Both the position numbers and the translations under genes were made by a program. A DNA stretch of 64,000 nucleotides. Origin: Neorhizobium galegae bv. orientalis str. HAMBI 540 (GTDB lineage: Bacteria; Pseudomonadota; Alphaproteobacteria; Rhizobiales; Rhizobiaceae). This document shows, one piece after another, positions 1-9,230 of the stretch. Every line of letters begins with the position of its first letter. The first letter of the stretch is position 1. Location: the NCBI RefSeq assembly GCF_000731315.1, contig NZ_HG938353.1:2790001-2854000 (forward strand), given 5' to 3'. The notes beneath the pieces were generated by a model. The model was not told where the DNA came from. It saw only the letters and a list, made by a program, of their open reading frames with translations, and ran no database searches.

Positions 1-866
1 ATCTCGTCCGGGCTCTTGTCGCTGGTCTTCAGGAGATGCACGGCGCGCTCGACCCGCAGATCCTGGAAATAGGAGAGCGGCGTCTTGCCGAGTACCTGCT
101 GCATGCGCCGCGCCAGCGTCCGCTTGCTGGCGCCGACCACATCAGCAGCGTCGTCGAGCGAAAACCCTTCGGAAAGCCTGCCGCGGGCCCAGCGCTCGAA
201 ACGCTGCACCAGCGGGTCGGCATGCGAAAGATGGTCGGTGATCACGTAAGCGGACTGGGACGGCCGGTTGTCGACGATGAGGTAGCGCGCCACGAGGCCG
301 GCAAGCTCCGGGCTCACCTGCCGCACCAGCCAGAGCGCCATGTCCATGTGGCCGAGTGCGGCACCCGCCGTCACCAGCGCGCCGGATTTCACCAGCATGC
401 GCCCGTCCTCGAGCTGCACGGAGGGATAACGCTGGCGGAAGAGCGGTGCGAGCCACCAGCTCGTCGTCGATTTCTCCCCGTCGAGAAGACCGGATTCGGC
501 GAGAACGAACGTGCCGACGCAAGCCGCGGCGATGTTCATTCCAGCCGCCTTCGCCTCGCGCAGCACCGCCCCGGCATCGCGGATCTCGGGACGGTCAAGC
601 GCCGGCACCAGCACGTCCGGCATCTGGCAGGCGATCGCCGGGACGACCAGCCAGCCGCCGGCCTTCGGATCGAAGCTTCCCGAGATCGGCACCGCAAGCC
701 CGTGCGCTGTCTTCACCTTTTTGCGCACACCGATGACCGAAACGTCGAAGGTCGGCACCTCGAGCGACAGCATAACCGACAGCGCGTTCGCCATCGAGAA
801 CACGTCGAGCATCGTGGAGAGACCGGTATCGAAGACGGGATCGAGGACGAGGACTTGCAGCTTCAT
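1..866 (-). CDS. GlxA-family AraC transcriptional regulator, C-terminus cut by window edge
   Basis: 288 residues are visible from ATG at 866; the stop lies outside the window. The N-terminal ~170 residues are a DJ-1/PfpI-like (class I amidotransferase fold) sensor domain with the nucleophile-elbow-like ACVGTF segment. The C-terminal part is an AraC-type double HTH, including ASKRTLARRMQQ and TPLSYFQDLRVERA. Known family role: ligand-responsive activators, often of amine or amino-acid catabolism; the ligand here is unknown. It is divergent from the DUF488 gene, and a 14-bp perfect palindrome sits just upstream of its start. About 30-40 residues are probably missing. Confidence 0.9.
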   Translation of the reverse strand, partial: MKLQVLVLDPVFDTGLSTMLDVFSMANALSVMLSLEVPTFDVSVIGVRKKVKTAHGLAVPISGSFDPKAGGWLVVPAIACQMPDVLVPALDRPEIRDAGAVLREAKAAGMNIAAACVGTFVLAESGLLDGEKSTTSWWLAPLFRQRYPSVQLEDGRMLVKSGALVTAGAALGHMDMALWLVRQVSPELAGLVARYLIVDNRPSQSAYVITDHLSHADPLVQRFERWARGRLSEGFSLDDAADVVGASKRTLARRMQQVLGKTPLSYFQDLRVERAVHLLKTSDKSPDE

Positions 867-886
867 GGCAAGAACACTATCAACAA

Positions 887-900
887 TGTCAATATTGACA
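887..900. promoter_or_regulatory. 14-bp perfect palindrome, candidate operator
   Basis: TGTCAATATTGACA is identical to its reverse complement. It lies 21 nt upstream of the regulator start at 866 and about 80 nt upstream of the divergent DUF488 gene. The position suits autoregulation by the GlxA/AraC protein or another dimeric repressor, but the binding protein is inferred. Confidence 0.45.
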
Positions 901-981
901 ATAGGCAAGCGGACCTGCGTGGGGGAATATCACCCCCGAAAAACGTCGCCCGAGCGACACCGTTGCGGTAAGAAGAGACGC

Positions 982-1425
982 ATGAACATGGATGTCACCA
1001 CGATCGGCTTCACCAAGACGACCGCCGAGGATTTCTTCGGCCGCATCAAGGCGGCCCGCGTCAAACGGGTCCTGGACGTGCGCCTCCACAACACCTCGCA
1101 GCTCGCCGGTTTTGCCAAATCCGACGACCTCGCCTTCTTCCTGAAGACGATCTGCGGTGCCGGCTATGTGCACGAACCGCTGCTGGCGCCGACCGAGGAG
1201 ATCATGACCGCCTTCAAGAAGCAGAAGGGCGACTGGACGATTTTCCAGAACAATTTCATGGGCCTGATGGCGGACCGTCAGGTGGAAAGTCACCTGAAGC
1301 CGGAAGCCTTCGACGGGTCCTGCCTGCTCTGCTCCGAAGACACGCCGCATCATTGCCACCGCCGGCTCGTCTGCGACTACCTGAACGGCAAATGGGGCGG
1401 CAAGCTCAGCGTCCGCCACCTCTAG
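982..1425 (+). CDS. DUF488 family protein
   Basis: 147 aa from ATG 982, with AAGAAGAGA just upstream; a second ATG at 988 is possible. The DUF488 signature is clear: VLDVRLHN near the N-terminus and the Cys/His cluster CLLCSEDTPHHCHRRLV near residues 112-128. Family members are small cytoplasmic proteins of uncertain function, often near metabolic or DNA-repair genes. The His/Cys pattern suggests metal binding, which is inference. It is divergent from the GlxA-type regulator and followed by a LysE transporter 70 nt later. Confidence 0.88.
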   Translation: MNMDVTTIGFTKTTAEDFFGRIKAARVKRVLDVRLHNTSQLAGFAKSDDLAFFLKTICGAGYVHEPLLAPTEEIMTAFKKQKGDWTIFQNNFMGLMADRQVESHLKPEAFDGSCLLCSEDTPHHCHRRLVCDYLNGKWGGKLSVRHL

Positions 1426-1495
1426 CATCTCGACTGAACAACCAGACACCCTAACGCCGCAGGGAGCCACCTCCCCGCGTGGGAGACCTTTTGCC

Positions 1496-2092
1496 ATGGC
1501 CTACGAAACCATTCTTGCAATCGCCCTCTTCTCGCTTGTCGGATCGGTCTCGCCGGGACCGAGCAATTTCATGCTGCTCGCCTCGGGCACCAATTTCGGC
1601 TTCCGGCGCACCGTGCCGCAGATCCTCGGCATCACCATCGGTTTTTCGTCGGTGCTGCTGGCGGTCGGCTTCGGTCTCGGCGCGCTTCTGACGGCCTATC
1701 CGCCGCTTGGATTGGCGCTGAAGATCGCCGGCGGCGCCTACCTGCTCACCCTCGCCTGGCGGATTGCCATGTCCCGCTCCGTTTCCAGCGATAGCGCGAG
1801 CGCCGCCCGCCCCCTCACCTTCCTCGAATCCGCCGCTTTCCAATGGGTCAACCCGAAGGCCTGGGTCGGCGCGCTGACCGCCATGGCGGCCTATGCCAGC
1901 GCCGAGAACCCGTTCGTCTCGGTGGTGCTGATCACGCTCGTCGTCGCCGTCGTCAACCTGCCGAGCGTCGCCGTCTGGGCCGGCTTCGGCGTGGCGCTGC
2001 GGCAGTTCCTGTCCGATCCGGTGCGGCTGAAATGGTTCAACATCGTCATGGCGCTGCTGCTGGTCGCGACGCTCTGGCCGCTTTTGAAATAG
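1496..2092 (+). CDS. LysE/RhtB family amino-acid exporter
   Basis: 198 aa, the usual length for RhtB/LysE inner-membrane exporters. The N-terminal helix is followed by the family hallmark SPGPSNFMLL at about residues 18-27. About six hydrophobic segments are visible, with the second conserved region AFQWVNPKAWVGAL in the middle. Start ATG 1496 follows GGGAGACC. The family exports amino acids or related metabolites; the substrate cannot be told from sequence. It lies between the DUF488 gene and an SDR, all on the same strand. Confidence 0.9.
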   Translation: MAYETILAIALFSLVGSVSPGPSNFMLLASGTNFGFRRTVPQILGITIGFSSVLLAVGFGLGALLTAYPPLGLALKIAGGAYLLTLAWRIAMSRSVSSDSASAARPLTFLESAAFQWVNPKAWVGALTAMAAYASAENPFVSVVLITLVVAVVNLPSVAVWAGFGVALRQFLSDPVRLKWFNIVMALLLVATLWPLLK

Positions 2093-2223
2093 CCGCAGAT
2101 GCAGGCTCGGACGATCGTGCAAGAACTGCGGAGGACCTTGATACCGGTCGGCCGCGCATCCGGCGCATAGATCCCGTGCCTGCAGCGGCATGCCGCCGCT
2201 GCCTCGCACAGAGGATCAGCAAC

Positions 2224-2955
2224 ATGACTCAAATCACTGAAAAAGTGGTTCTTATCACCGGCGCCAGCAGCGGTATCGGCGAAGGCACGGCGCGCACTCT
2301 CGCCGCTGCCGGTGCCAAGGTCGTGCTCGGCGCCCGCCGCACCGACCGGCTGGAAGCGCTGGCCGACGAGATAGCCGCCAATGGCGGCACCGTCCGCATC
2401 CGCGGGCTCGACGTCACCGACCGCCACGACTTTCAGGCCTTCGCGGAATTCGCTCTCTCCGAATTCGGCCGCATCGACGTCCTCGTCAACAATGCCGGCC
2501 TGATGCCGCTGTCGCTGATGTCGTCGCTGAAGGTCGAGGAATGGGACCGGATGATCGACGTCAACATCCGCGGCGTGCTCTACGGCATCGCCGCCATCCT
2601 GCCGGTCATGAACGGTCAGGGCTTTGGCCAGATCATCAACATCTCGTCCGTCGGCGGCCTCGGCGTGGTGCCGACCGCGGCGGTCTATTGCGCCACCAAA
2701 TACGCGGTGCGGGCGATCTCCGACGGGCTGCGCCAGGAGAACGACAAAATCCGCGTCACCTGCGTCTATCCGGGCGTGGTGGAATCCGAGCTCGCCGGCA
2801 CGATCACCGACCCGGTCGCGGCGGATGCGATGAAGACCTATCGCAGCGTCGCCCTGACGCCCGATGCGATCGGCCGCGCCATCCTGCATGTCATCGACCA
2901 GCCTGAAGACGTGGATACCAACGAGATCGTCGTGCGCCCGACCCGCACCCTGTAA
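2224..2955 (+). CDS. SDR family NAD(P)-dependent oxidoreductase
   Basis: 243 aa classical short-chain dehydrogenase. It has the Rossmann motif TGASSGIG (12-19), NNAG (89-92), Asn114, Ser141/142 and the catalytic YCATK (Tyr155, Lys159), so the active site looks complete. ARRTDRL after beta-strand 2 favours NADP(H). I chose ATG 2224 because the protein begins MTQITEKVVLITG there; the reading frame stays open further upstream but without homology. The substrate is unknown; the closest general type is the YdfG/clavaldehyde-dehydrogenase-like group. Confidence 0.92.
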   Translation: MTQITEKVVLITGASSGIGEGTARTLAAAGAKVVLGARRTDRLEALADEIAANGGTVRIRGLDVTDRHDFQAFAEFALSEFGRIDVLVNNAGLMPLSLMSSLKVEEWDRMIDVNIRGVLYGIAAILPVMNGQGFGQIINISSVGGLGVVPTAAVYCATKYAVRAISDGLRQENDKIRVTCVYPGVVESELAGTITDPVAADAMKTYRSVALTPDAIGRAILHVIDQPEDVDTNEIVVRPTRTL

Positions 2956-3076
2956 TCGGGTCATAAGGTGCGGTGGGGATTTACCGCACCGCATCATACT
3001 CCGCTTGCAAAACGCCGCGCCACAGCCGAAAGTGCACAATTGACGGTCTCTCCTCAAAAGGTGCTAGAAATTAGGC

Positions 3077-4822
3077 ATGGCAGCGCGGCAACGCATCATT
3101 CCAGTCCGGCGTGAATACAATCGTTGGGTTGCCAACCAGACGCTGGAGGACTACGCGCTTCGTTTCACCGCCAAGAGCGCCCGCCGGTTTTCCTCCAGCC
3201 GCATCTCCCAGACCGCCATCGGCGCCATCTCCTTCCTGGCGCTGGAGGCCATCGGCGGCACGATCACCCTCTCCTACGGCACCACCAACGCAATTTTCGC
3301 GATCGTCGCGGCCGCTATAGCCATGCTGGCGATCGGCTGGCCCATCAGCCGGTATGCGATCCGCCACGGCGTCGATATCGACCTGCTCACCCGCGGCGCC
3401 AGCTTCGGTTATATCGGCTCGACCATCACCTCGCTGATCTATGCGAGCTTCACCTTCATGCTGTTTGCGATCGAGGCCTCGATCATGACCGGCGCGCTGG
3501 ATCTCGCCTTCGGCATTCCACCTTGGATCGGCTACATCATCAGCGCCGTGGTGGTGATCCCGCTAGTCATTTACGGCGTGCAGCTCATCTCTCGCTTCCA
3601 GCTGATCACTCAGCCATTCTGGATCATCCTCAACATCCTGCCCTTCGTGTTCATCGCCTTCATGGACTGGCAGAAATTCGATCTCTGGCGCGCCTTTGCC
3701 GGCATCGATCATTCGAACGCCCAGGTCGGTGGACCAGCCCCGTTCAATTTGGTCGAGTTCGGCGCGGCCTCCGCAGTTATCCTGGCATTGATGCCGCAGA
3801 TCGGCGAACAGGTCGACTTCCTGCGCTTCCTGCCGCCGGAGGGCCTCCGCAAATGGCGCCATCGGTTCGCCGTCTTCCTCGCCGGCCCCGGCTGGGTGGT
3901 GGTCGGCGTGCCGAAGCTGCTGGCAGGTTCGTTCCTGGCAGTGCTGACGCTCTCCACCGCCGTGCCGATCCGCGAGGCGGCCGATCCGGCGCACATGTAT
4001 TTCGCGGCCTTCGGCTACATGATCCCCAACGATACGGCCGCCCTGCTGCTGATGGCAGCCTTCGTGGTCGTCTCGCAGTTGAAGATCAACGTGATGAACG
4101 CCTATGCGGGCTCGCTCGCCTGGTCCAACTTCTTCTCCCGCCTCACCCACAGCCATCCCGGCCGCGTCGTCTGGCTGGTCTTCAACGTGGTGATCGCACT
4201 GCTTTTGATGGAGCTCGGCATCTACCGGCTGCTCGAAGCGACGCTCGGCATCTTCTCGATCGTCGCCATGGCCTGGCTCTGCACCATCTCGGCCGATCTG
4301 ATGATCAACAAGCCGCTGGGCCTGTCGCCCGAAGGCATCGAGTTCAAGCGCGCCCATCTCTACGACATCAACCCGGTCGGGCTGGGTTCGATGTTCGGCT
4401 CGGCGGCGATCGCGCTCGCCGCCCATTTCGGCCTGTTCGGGCCGTTGATGGCCTCGCTCGCCACCTATGTGACGCTGATCGCCTTCCTGATCTCTCCGGC
4501 GCTCGCCTTTGCCACCAAGGGCAAGTTCTACCTCGCCCGCAAACCGCGCCAGAGCTGGAAGACCCTGGGCTCGATCACCTGTTCGATCTGCGAACATCCG
4601 TTCGAGCATGAGGACATGGCCTGGTGCCCGGCCTATGCCGCGCCGATCTGCTCGCTCTGCTGCTCGCTCGACAGCCGCTGCCACGACATGTGCAAGCCGC
4701 ATGCGCGGCTGAACACCCAGGTTGGCGCGGTCGCCCGCTCCTTCCTGCCGGAGAGCGTCATCACCCGGCTGACGACGCGCCTCGGGCGTTATGCCACGAC
4801 GGCGGTATTTCGATCTCGATGA
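3077..4822 (+). CDS. NCS1-like permease with C-terminal cysteine cluster; sensor half of a split transporter-kinase
   Basis: 581 aa. Residues ~1-490 are a multi-spanning (about 12 TM) permease resembling the nucleobase:cation symporter-1 family. A cytosolic tail follows with eight Cys (502, 505, 517, 525, 528, 529, 535, 539) and adjacent His, a probable zinc-binding module. From memory, rhizobial homologues carry permease, Cys cluster, kinase and receiver in one polypeptide; here TGA at 4820-4822 ends the permease and overlaps the ATG at 4819 of the kinase (ATGA). This could be a natural coupled pair or a frameshifted fusion. The role is probably ligand sensing, possibly with uptake; the substrate is unknown (a purine or pyrimidine-like compound by family). 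Confidence 0.85.
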   Translation: MAARQRIIPVRREYNRWVANQTLEDYALRFTAKSARRFSSSRISQTAIGAISFLALEAIGGTITLSYGTTNAIFAIVAAAIAMLAIGWPISRYAIRHGVDIDLLTRGASFGYIGSTITSLIYASFTFMLFAIEASIMTGALDLAFGIPPWIGYIISAVVVIPLVIYGVQLISRFQLITQPFWIILNILPFVFIAFMDWQKFDLWRAFAGIDHSNAQVGGPAPFNLVEFGAASAVILALMPQIGEQVDFLRFLPPEGLRKWRHRFAVFLAGPGWVVVGVPKLLAGSFLAVLTLSTAVPIREAADPAHMYFAAFGYMIPNDTAALLLMAAFVVVSQLKINVMNAYAGSLAWSNFFSRLTHSHPGRVVWLVFNVVIALLLMELGIYRLLEATLGIFSIVAMAWLCTISADLMINKPLGLSPEGIEFKRAHLYDINPVGLGSMFGSAAIALAAHFGLFGPLMASLATYVTLIAFLISPALAFATKGKFYLARKPRQSWKTLGSITCSICEHPFEHEDMAWCPAYAAPICSLCCSLDSRCHDMCKPHARLNTQVGAVARSFLPESVITRLTTRLGRYATTAVFRSR

Positions 4823-6462
4823 TTGGCGCGATCCTCGGCATGATCGCCTACCAGGTCAGCCACGCGACCCCCGTCAACGCCGAAGTCATCTACGGCACGG
4901 TGCTGATCGTCTTTTTCGTCTTTGCGATCATCGCCGGCATCGTTTCCTGGTTCTATGTGCTCGCCCATGACAGTCGGGTGGTGGCTGAGGAGGAATCCTC
5001 CCGTCAGAACACCCTGCTGCTCAAGGAAATCGCCGCCCACAAGAAGACCGACGCAGCGCTCCAGGACGCCAAGGAGACTGCCGAGGCCGCCAACCGCGCC
5101 AAGAGCCGCTACGTCGTCGGCCTCTCCCACGAATTGCGCACGCCGCTCAACGCCGTGCTCGGTTACGCCCAGATCCTCGAGCGCGACGAGACCATTCCAG
5201 CGCCGCGCCAGTCGGCGATCAAGGTCATCAAGCGCTCAGCCGACCATCTGTCCGGTCTGATCGACGGGCTGCTCGACATTTCCAAGATCGAGGCGGGCCG
5301 GCTGCAGGTCTATTCCAATGAGATCAACATCCAGGATTTCCTCGACCAGATCGTCGAGATGTTCGGCCTTCAGGCACAGGCCAAGGGCCTCACCTTCGAG
5401 CACGAGCGCGCCCGCTCCCTGCCGCAATATGTCCGCACCGACGAAAAGCGGCTGCGCCAGATCCTCGTCAATCTTCTCTCGAACGCGATCAAGTTTACCG
5501 ACGAAGGCAGGGTGAAATTCGACATCGCCTATCGCAGCCAGGTCGCTACTTTCACCGTCTCCGATACCGGCCGGGGCATTGCGGAAAAGGATCTCGGCCG
5601 CATCTACGAACCCTTCCAGCGCGGCGAGGCGGAAAGCATCAGGCCGATGCCCGGCCTCGGTCTCGGCCTCACCATCACACAGCTTTTGACGAACACGCTC
5701 GGCGGTGAGATCGCGGTCGCCAGCACCAAGGGCGAAGGCTCGATCTTCAAGGTTCGGTTGATGCTGTCCGCCATCGAGCGGCCCAACACGACACCGGCGG
5801 CGGAAAAGAAGATCGTCTCCTATACCGGCCCGCGCCGCACAATCGTCATCGTCGACGACAACGAGGACCACCGCGACCTGATGCGCGAAGTGTTGGTACC
5901 GATGGATTTCGTCGTGCTGACCGCCAATAGCGGGCCGGACTGCCTGACGCTGATCGAGGGCGTGACGCCGGACCTCTTCCTCGTCGACATTTCCATGCCC
6001 GGCATGAGCGGCTGGCAGCTCGTTTCGCGGCTGCGCGAGATCGGCCAGGTGGCGCCGATCGTCATGCTCTCGGCCAATATCGGCGACGGTATCGCGACAC
6101 ATTCTGGCGACGAAGGCCATAGTGACGCGATCGCCAAGCCGGTCGATATCCGCAGGCTTGCCGACAAGCTCGCCGCCCATCTCGGCCTCGTCTGGGTCTA
6201 CGAGAACGAAACGGTTATCCCGGCGGTCGTCGGCCCAAAAAAGCCGATCAAAAGTCCGGGGACGAACCATGTCCAGGACCTTTTGCGGCTCGGCGAAATC
6301 GGCTACGTCCGCGGTATCGAAGCGAAACTCGCCGATCTCGCCCGGGAGGAGGAACACCGCCCCTTCACGGAAGAACTCGGCACCTACGTGCAGGCCTTCG
6401 ACCTTGCCGGTTATATGAAATTCCTGAGCCGCCTTGAGGCAGAAAGGACGAGTGATGGCTGA
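4819..6462 (+). CDS. Hybrid sensor histidine kinase/response regulator
   Basis: 547 aa if read from ATG 4819 inside the ATGA overlap; no strong ribosome site precedes it, so expression probably depends on coupling or frameshifting. Two TM helices are encoded at once. Then come a short coiled coil, the HisKA H-box SHELRTPLNAVLGY (His104), HATPase_c (NLLSNAIKF, DTGRGI, GLGLGLT) and a receiver with Asp346/347 and phospho-acceptor Asp390 (FLVDISMPGMSGW). A ~90-aa C-terminal extension follows. The +2 reading frame stays open upstream through the permease tail. Its stop overlaps the downstream regulator by 8 nt, so the three genes form one signalling operon. Confidence 0.88.
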   Translation: MIGAILGMIAYQVSHATPVNAEVIYGTVLIVFFVFAIIAGIVSWFYVLAHDSRVVAEEESSRQNTLLLKEIAAHKKTDAALQDAKETAEAANRAKSRYVVGLSHELRTPLNAVLGYAQILERDETIPAPRQSAIKVIKRSADHLSGLIDGLLDISKIEAGRLQVYSNEINIQDFLDQIVEMFGLQAQAKGLTFEHERARSLPQYVRTDEKRLRQILVNLLSNAIKFTDEGRVKFDIAYRSQVATFTVSDTGRGIAEKDLGRIYEPFQRGEAESIRPMPGLGLGLTITQLLTNTLGGEIAVASTKGEGSIFKVRLMLSAIERPNTTPAAEKKIVSYTGPRRTIVIVDDNEDHRDLMREVLVPMDFVVLTANSGPDCLTLIEGVTPDLFLVDISMPGMSGWQLVSRLREIGQVAPIVMLSANIGDGIATHSGDEGHSDAIAKPVDIRRLADKLAAHLGLVWVYENETVIPAVVGPKKPIKSPGTNHVQDLLRLGEIGYVRGIEAKLADLAREEEHRPFTEELGTYVQAFDLAGYMKFLSRLEAERTSDG

Positions 6463-7390
6463 AACTGCTCTGCCGCGCGATATCGTCCTTCTCGTGGACG
6501 ACAGCCCCGAAACGCTCGGCTTCCTGACCGAAGCGCTCGAAAAATCCGGCTTTTCGGTGCTGATCGCCACCGCCGGCCAGTCGGCGCTCAACATCGTCGA
6601 GCGCATCACCCCGGACCTCATCCTCCTCGACGCGGTGATGCCCGGCATGGACGGTTTCGAGACCTGTCGCAAGCTGAAGACCAATGGCGCCGTCGCGCAA
6701 GTGCCGGTCATCTTCATGACCGGCCTCACCGAGACCGAACATGTCGTCAACGCGCTCGATTCCGGCGGCGTCGATTATCTGACCAAACCGATCAACATCG
6801 ACGAACTGCGAGCCCGCATCCGGGTGCATCTTTCCAATGCCCGTTCGGCCCAGAGCGCCCGCGTGGCGCTCGACGCCGCAGGCCGCCACCTGCTGGCGGT
6901 CAAGGCGAGTGGCGCCATCCACTGGTCGACGCCACAGGCGACACGGCTGATCAACGCGGCCACCAACAGCGACGATGGGCTCGACATCGTTTCCCGCCGG
7001 ATTTCCGTCTGGATGGCCGAGCGCGACAAGCCGGGCTTTGCCCGCGACGCCGCCTTCGCCCTCGTCCAGAACGGCCAGGCGAGCCTGCAGTTCTCCTTCC
7101 TCGGGGCGATCGGCGCCGACGAACATCTCTTCCGCCTGACGGCCGCCAACAAACGCCCCGACGACGAAGTGTTGCGTCAGCATTTCCCGGTGACCCAGCG
7201 TGAATCCGAAGTGCTGCTGTGGATCGCCAAGGGCAAGTCGAACCGCGACATCGGCGACATACTCGGCCTCTCGGCGCGCACGGTAAACAAACATCTGGAA
7301 CAGATCTATGTGAAGCTCGGCGTTGAAAACCGTGCCTCGGCCGCCGTTAAGGCCGCGCACGTTCTGCATGGCGAGGAACGGTCAGCGTAG
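6455..7390 (+). CDS. LuxR-type response regulator
   Basis: 311 aa from ATG 6455, with AGAAAGGA 7 nt upstream; it overlaps the kinase stop. The N-terminal receiver has acidic residues in VLLVDDS, phospho-Asp in LILLDAVMPGMDG and the switch Lys in LTKPI. A ~90-aa middle region has no recognised motif. The C-terminus is a GerE/LuxR HTH (QRESEVLLWIAKGKSNRDI, then ARTVNKHLEQIY). It is the presumed output of the adjacent permease/hybrid kinase. Targets are unknown. Confidence 0.9.
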   Translation: MAETALPRDIVLLVDDSPETLGFLTEALEKSGFSVLIATAGQSALNIVERITPDLILLDAVMPGMDGFETCRKLKTNGAVAQVPVIFMTGLTETEHVVNALDSGGVDYLTKPINIDELRARIRVHLSNARSAQSARVALDAAGRHLLAVKASGAIHWSTPQATRLINAATNSDDGLDIVSRRISVWMAERDKPGFARDAAFALVQNGQASLQFSFLGAIGADEHLFRLTAANKRPDDEVLRQHFPVTQRESEVLLWIAKGKSNRDIGDILGLSARTVNKHLEQIYVKLGVENRASAAVKAAHVLHGEERSA

Positions 7391-7466
7391 CCGAGAACGA
7401 TCCGGCGAACCGTTTCGAGCGACGAACAAGCTTCTCTGCGCGGCGACGACAGACACTTCGCTACAG

Positions 7467-7760
7467 TCAGGCTTTCTTGAAAAACTTGTTGATGACCAGA
7501 CCAACGACGATCTGAACAACAAGCCCGGAAATACCGCCCCCGACGAGCTGACCGGCGAGCGCCGCAAAATCGACGCCTCCGGCCGCCGCGCCGCCGGCTC
7601 CAAGAAGCGAGCCGAGGATTGAACCACCGCCAACTCCTCCGACCGCGCCGGCTATGATATTTCCGATCTGGCCGAGATCGGCGTCCTTCAGGATTTTCCC
7701 ACCCGCGGTCCCGCCGACGGCGCCGCCGATGACCTGGGCAATAATGGCACTCAGATCCAT
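7467..7760 (-). CDS. Gly/Ala-rich small membrane-active protein, function unknown
   Basis: 97 aa from ATG 7760 (GAGAGG upstream); an upstream in-frame start at 7778 is less likely. It is almost entirely Gly, Ala, Val, Ile and Leu, with glycine-zipper-like repeats (GGAVGGTAGGK, GGVGGGSILGSLLG), a hydrophobic C-terminal helix and a KKA tail. Such composition suggests membrane insertion or oligomerisation. It might be a lysis- or holin-like or stress protein, but I do not recognise a family. It is convergent with the response regulator. Confidence 0.6.
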   Translation of the reverse strand: MDLSAIIAQVIGGAVGGTAGGKILKDADLGQIGNIIAGAVGGVGGGSILGSLLGAGGAAAGGVDFAALAGQLVGGGISGLVVQIVVGLVINKFFKKA

Positions 7761-8051
7761 AACATTACCTCTCCTCAAATTGGATTATCCAGGCTCAGGA
7801 CCTGTTGAATTCATCCAATCTAAGTGACGAATTTCGTGCCCGGCTAGGAGGGAAGATGCAGGAAATGCTCGCACATTCTCAAATCTTCCCGACGCAGTCC
7901 AGGCGCGAAACCCGTCTCGTCCTTCGGGTTCGGCTGAATTAACAGGCCCTGACCCTTGATATGCCAGATAGTGGAGATTTCCAAGTCTGGAATTCAGCTG
8001 CCGGTTTAGTGGAATTCCGGTGTGCCGCCTATAAGTGCTCCAAAACGCAAA
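7761..8051. other. Intergenic stretch without recognisable gene
   Basis: Between the Gly-rich gene and the livK terminator there is no ORF with homology on either strand. It must contain the promoter of the Gly-rich gene at its left side. Two GGAATTC copies lie close together near 7990-8015, which I cannot interpret. Confidence 0.5.
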
Positions 8052-8080
8052 GAAGCCCGGCTTTTGACCGGGCTTCCCTT
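8052..8080. terminator. Rho-independent terminator of the liv operon
   Basis: GAAGCCCGG (8052-8060) and CCGGGCTTC (8068-8076) form a perfect 9-bp stem with a 7-nt loop. It is followed by CCCTTTT on the + strand and by a T-containing run on the - strand. It lies just past the livK stop. Confidence 0.85.
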
Positions 8081-8105
8081 TTAAGATACGGTTGCCGATA
8101 ACGGC

Positions 8106-9230
8106 TCAGCCCTGCGGGAAGTAGCTGTACTTGCCGTCCGGACCCTTCTTCCATTCGTACATGATATAGCCCGGGATCTTCGGGTCGCCCTTTGCGTCGA
8201 AGGCGATGTCGCCGAGAACGGTCTTGAACGGACCCTTTTCATGCAGCGTCTTGGCAACGGCTTCGGCGTCGTCGGCCTTGCCAACTGCCTTGATGCCGGC
8301 AGCGATGACCTGCACGGCTGCGTAGGAATACAGCGTGTAGGCTTCCGGGTTGAAGCCGGCTGCCTTGAACTTGGCAACCAGGTCCTTGTTGGCCGGGTTC
8401 AGCGTCGGGTCGGGGCCGAAGGTGTTGAGCGTGCCTGCGACGGCGTCGCCGGCGATCGAAGCCAGTTCGTTGGAGACGATACCGTCACCCGAAACGAGCG
8501 TTGCCTTGAGGCCCTGGTCCTTGGCCTGGCGGATGATCAGGCCGGCTTCGGTGTGGAGACCGCCCCAGTAGATGATCGTGACGCCGGCTTCCTTCATCTT
8601 GGAAATGAGAGCCGAGAAGTCCTTGTCGCCGACGTTGACGCCTTCGCGGATGACTTCCTTGAGGCCCTTGGCGTTCATTGCCTTCTTGGTCTCTTCGGCA
8701 AGGCCCTGACCGTAAGGCGTCTTGTCGTCGATGATGGCGATCTTCGCGGTCTTGAACTTGTCGGCGAGGTAAGCGCCGGCAACGCCGCCCTGCTGGTCGT
8801 CACGACCGCAGGTACGGAAGACGTTCCACAGGCCACGCTCGGTGAAGACCGGGTTGGTCGCAGCCGGGGTGATTTCCAGCATGCCGTTTTCGGCATAGAC
8901 TTCCTTGGAAGCCGGAATGGACACGCCCGAGTTGAAGTGGCCAACCACGTACTTGACGCCGTCGGATGCAAACTTGTTGGCAACCGAGATGCCCTGCTTG
9001 GGATCCGATACGTCGTCGCCGAGGACGATCTTGATCTTTTCGCCGTTGATGCCGCCGGCGGCATTGATGTCGGCTGCTGCCTGTTCGGCACCCTTCTGGA
9101 GCTGCGCACCGAAGGCGGCGTTCGGACCCGTGAGCGGACCGCCGACGCCAATAACGATGTCGGCCCATGCGCTACCGCTGAAGGCGACCATGGCCGTCAG
9201 CGCAACCGCGGAAAGAAGAGACTTCTTCAT
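8106..9230 (-). CDS. livK: Branched-chain amino-acid ABC transporter, periplasmic binding protein
   Basis: 374 aa with a clear Sec signal (cleavage near SGSAWA/D, residue ~23). The mature protein is a type I periplasmic binding fold of the Leu/Ile/Val-binding (Peripla_BP_6) family, beginning [19 protein letters not shown] and containing [14 protein letters not shown]. It delivers substrate to LivHMGF, encoded upstream on the same strand. The 139-nt spacer before it and the strong downstream terminator suggest it may also have its own promoter, as expected for an abundant binding protein. Exact amino-acid specificity is not readable. Confidence 0.95.
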   Translation of the reverse strand: MKKSLLSAVALTAMVAFSGSAWADIVIGVGGPLTGPNAAFGAQLQKGAEQAAADINAAGGINGEKIKIVLGDDVSDPKQGISVANKFASDGVKYVVGHFNSGVSIPASKEVYAENGMLEITPAATNPVFTERGLWNVFRTCGRDDQQGGVAGAYLADKFKTAKIAIIDDKTPYGQGLAEETKKAMNAKGLKEVIREGVNVGDKDFSALISKMKEAGVTIIYWGGLHTEAGLIIRQAKDQGLKATLVSGDGIVSNELASIAGDAVAGTLNTFGPDPTLNPANKDLVAKFKAAGFNPEAYTLYSYAAVQVIAAGIKAVGKADDAEAVAKTLHEKGPFKTVLGDIAFDAKGDPKIPGYIMYEWKKGPDGKYSYFPQG

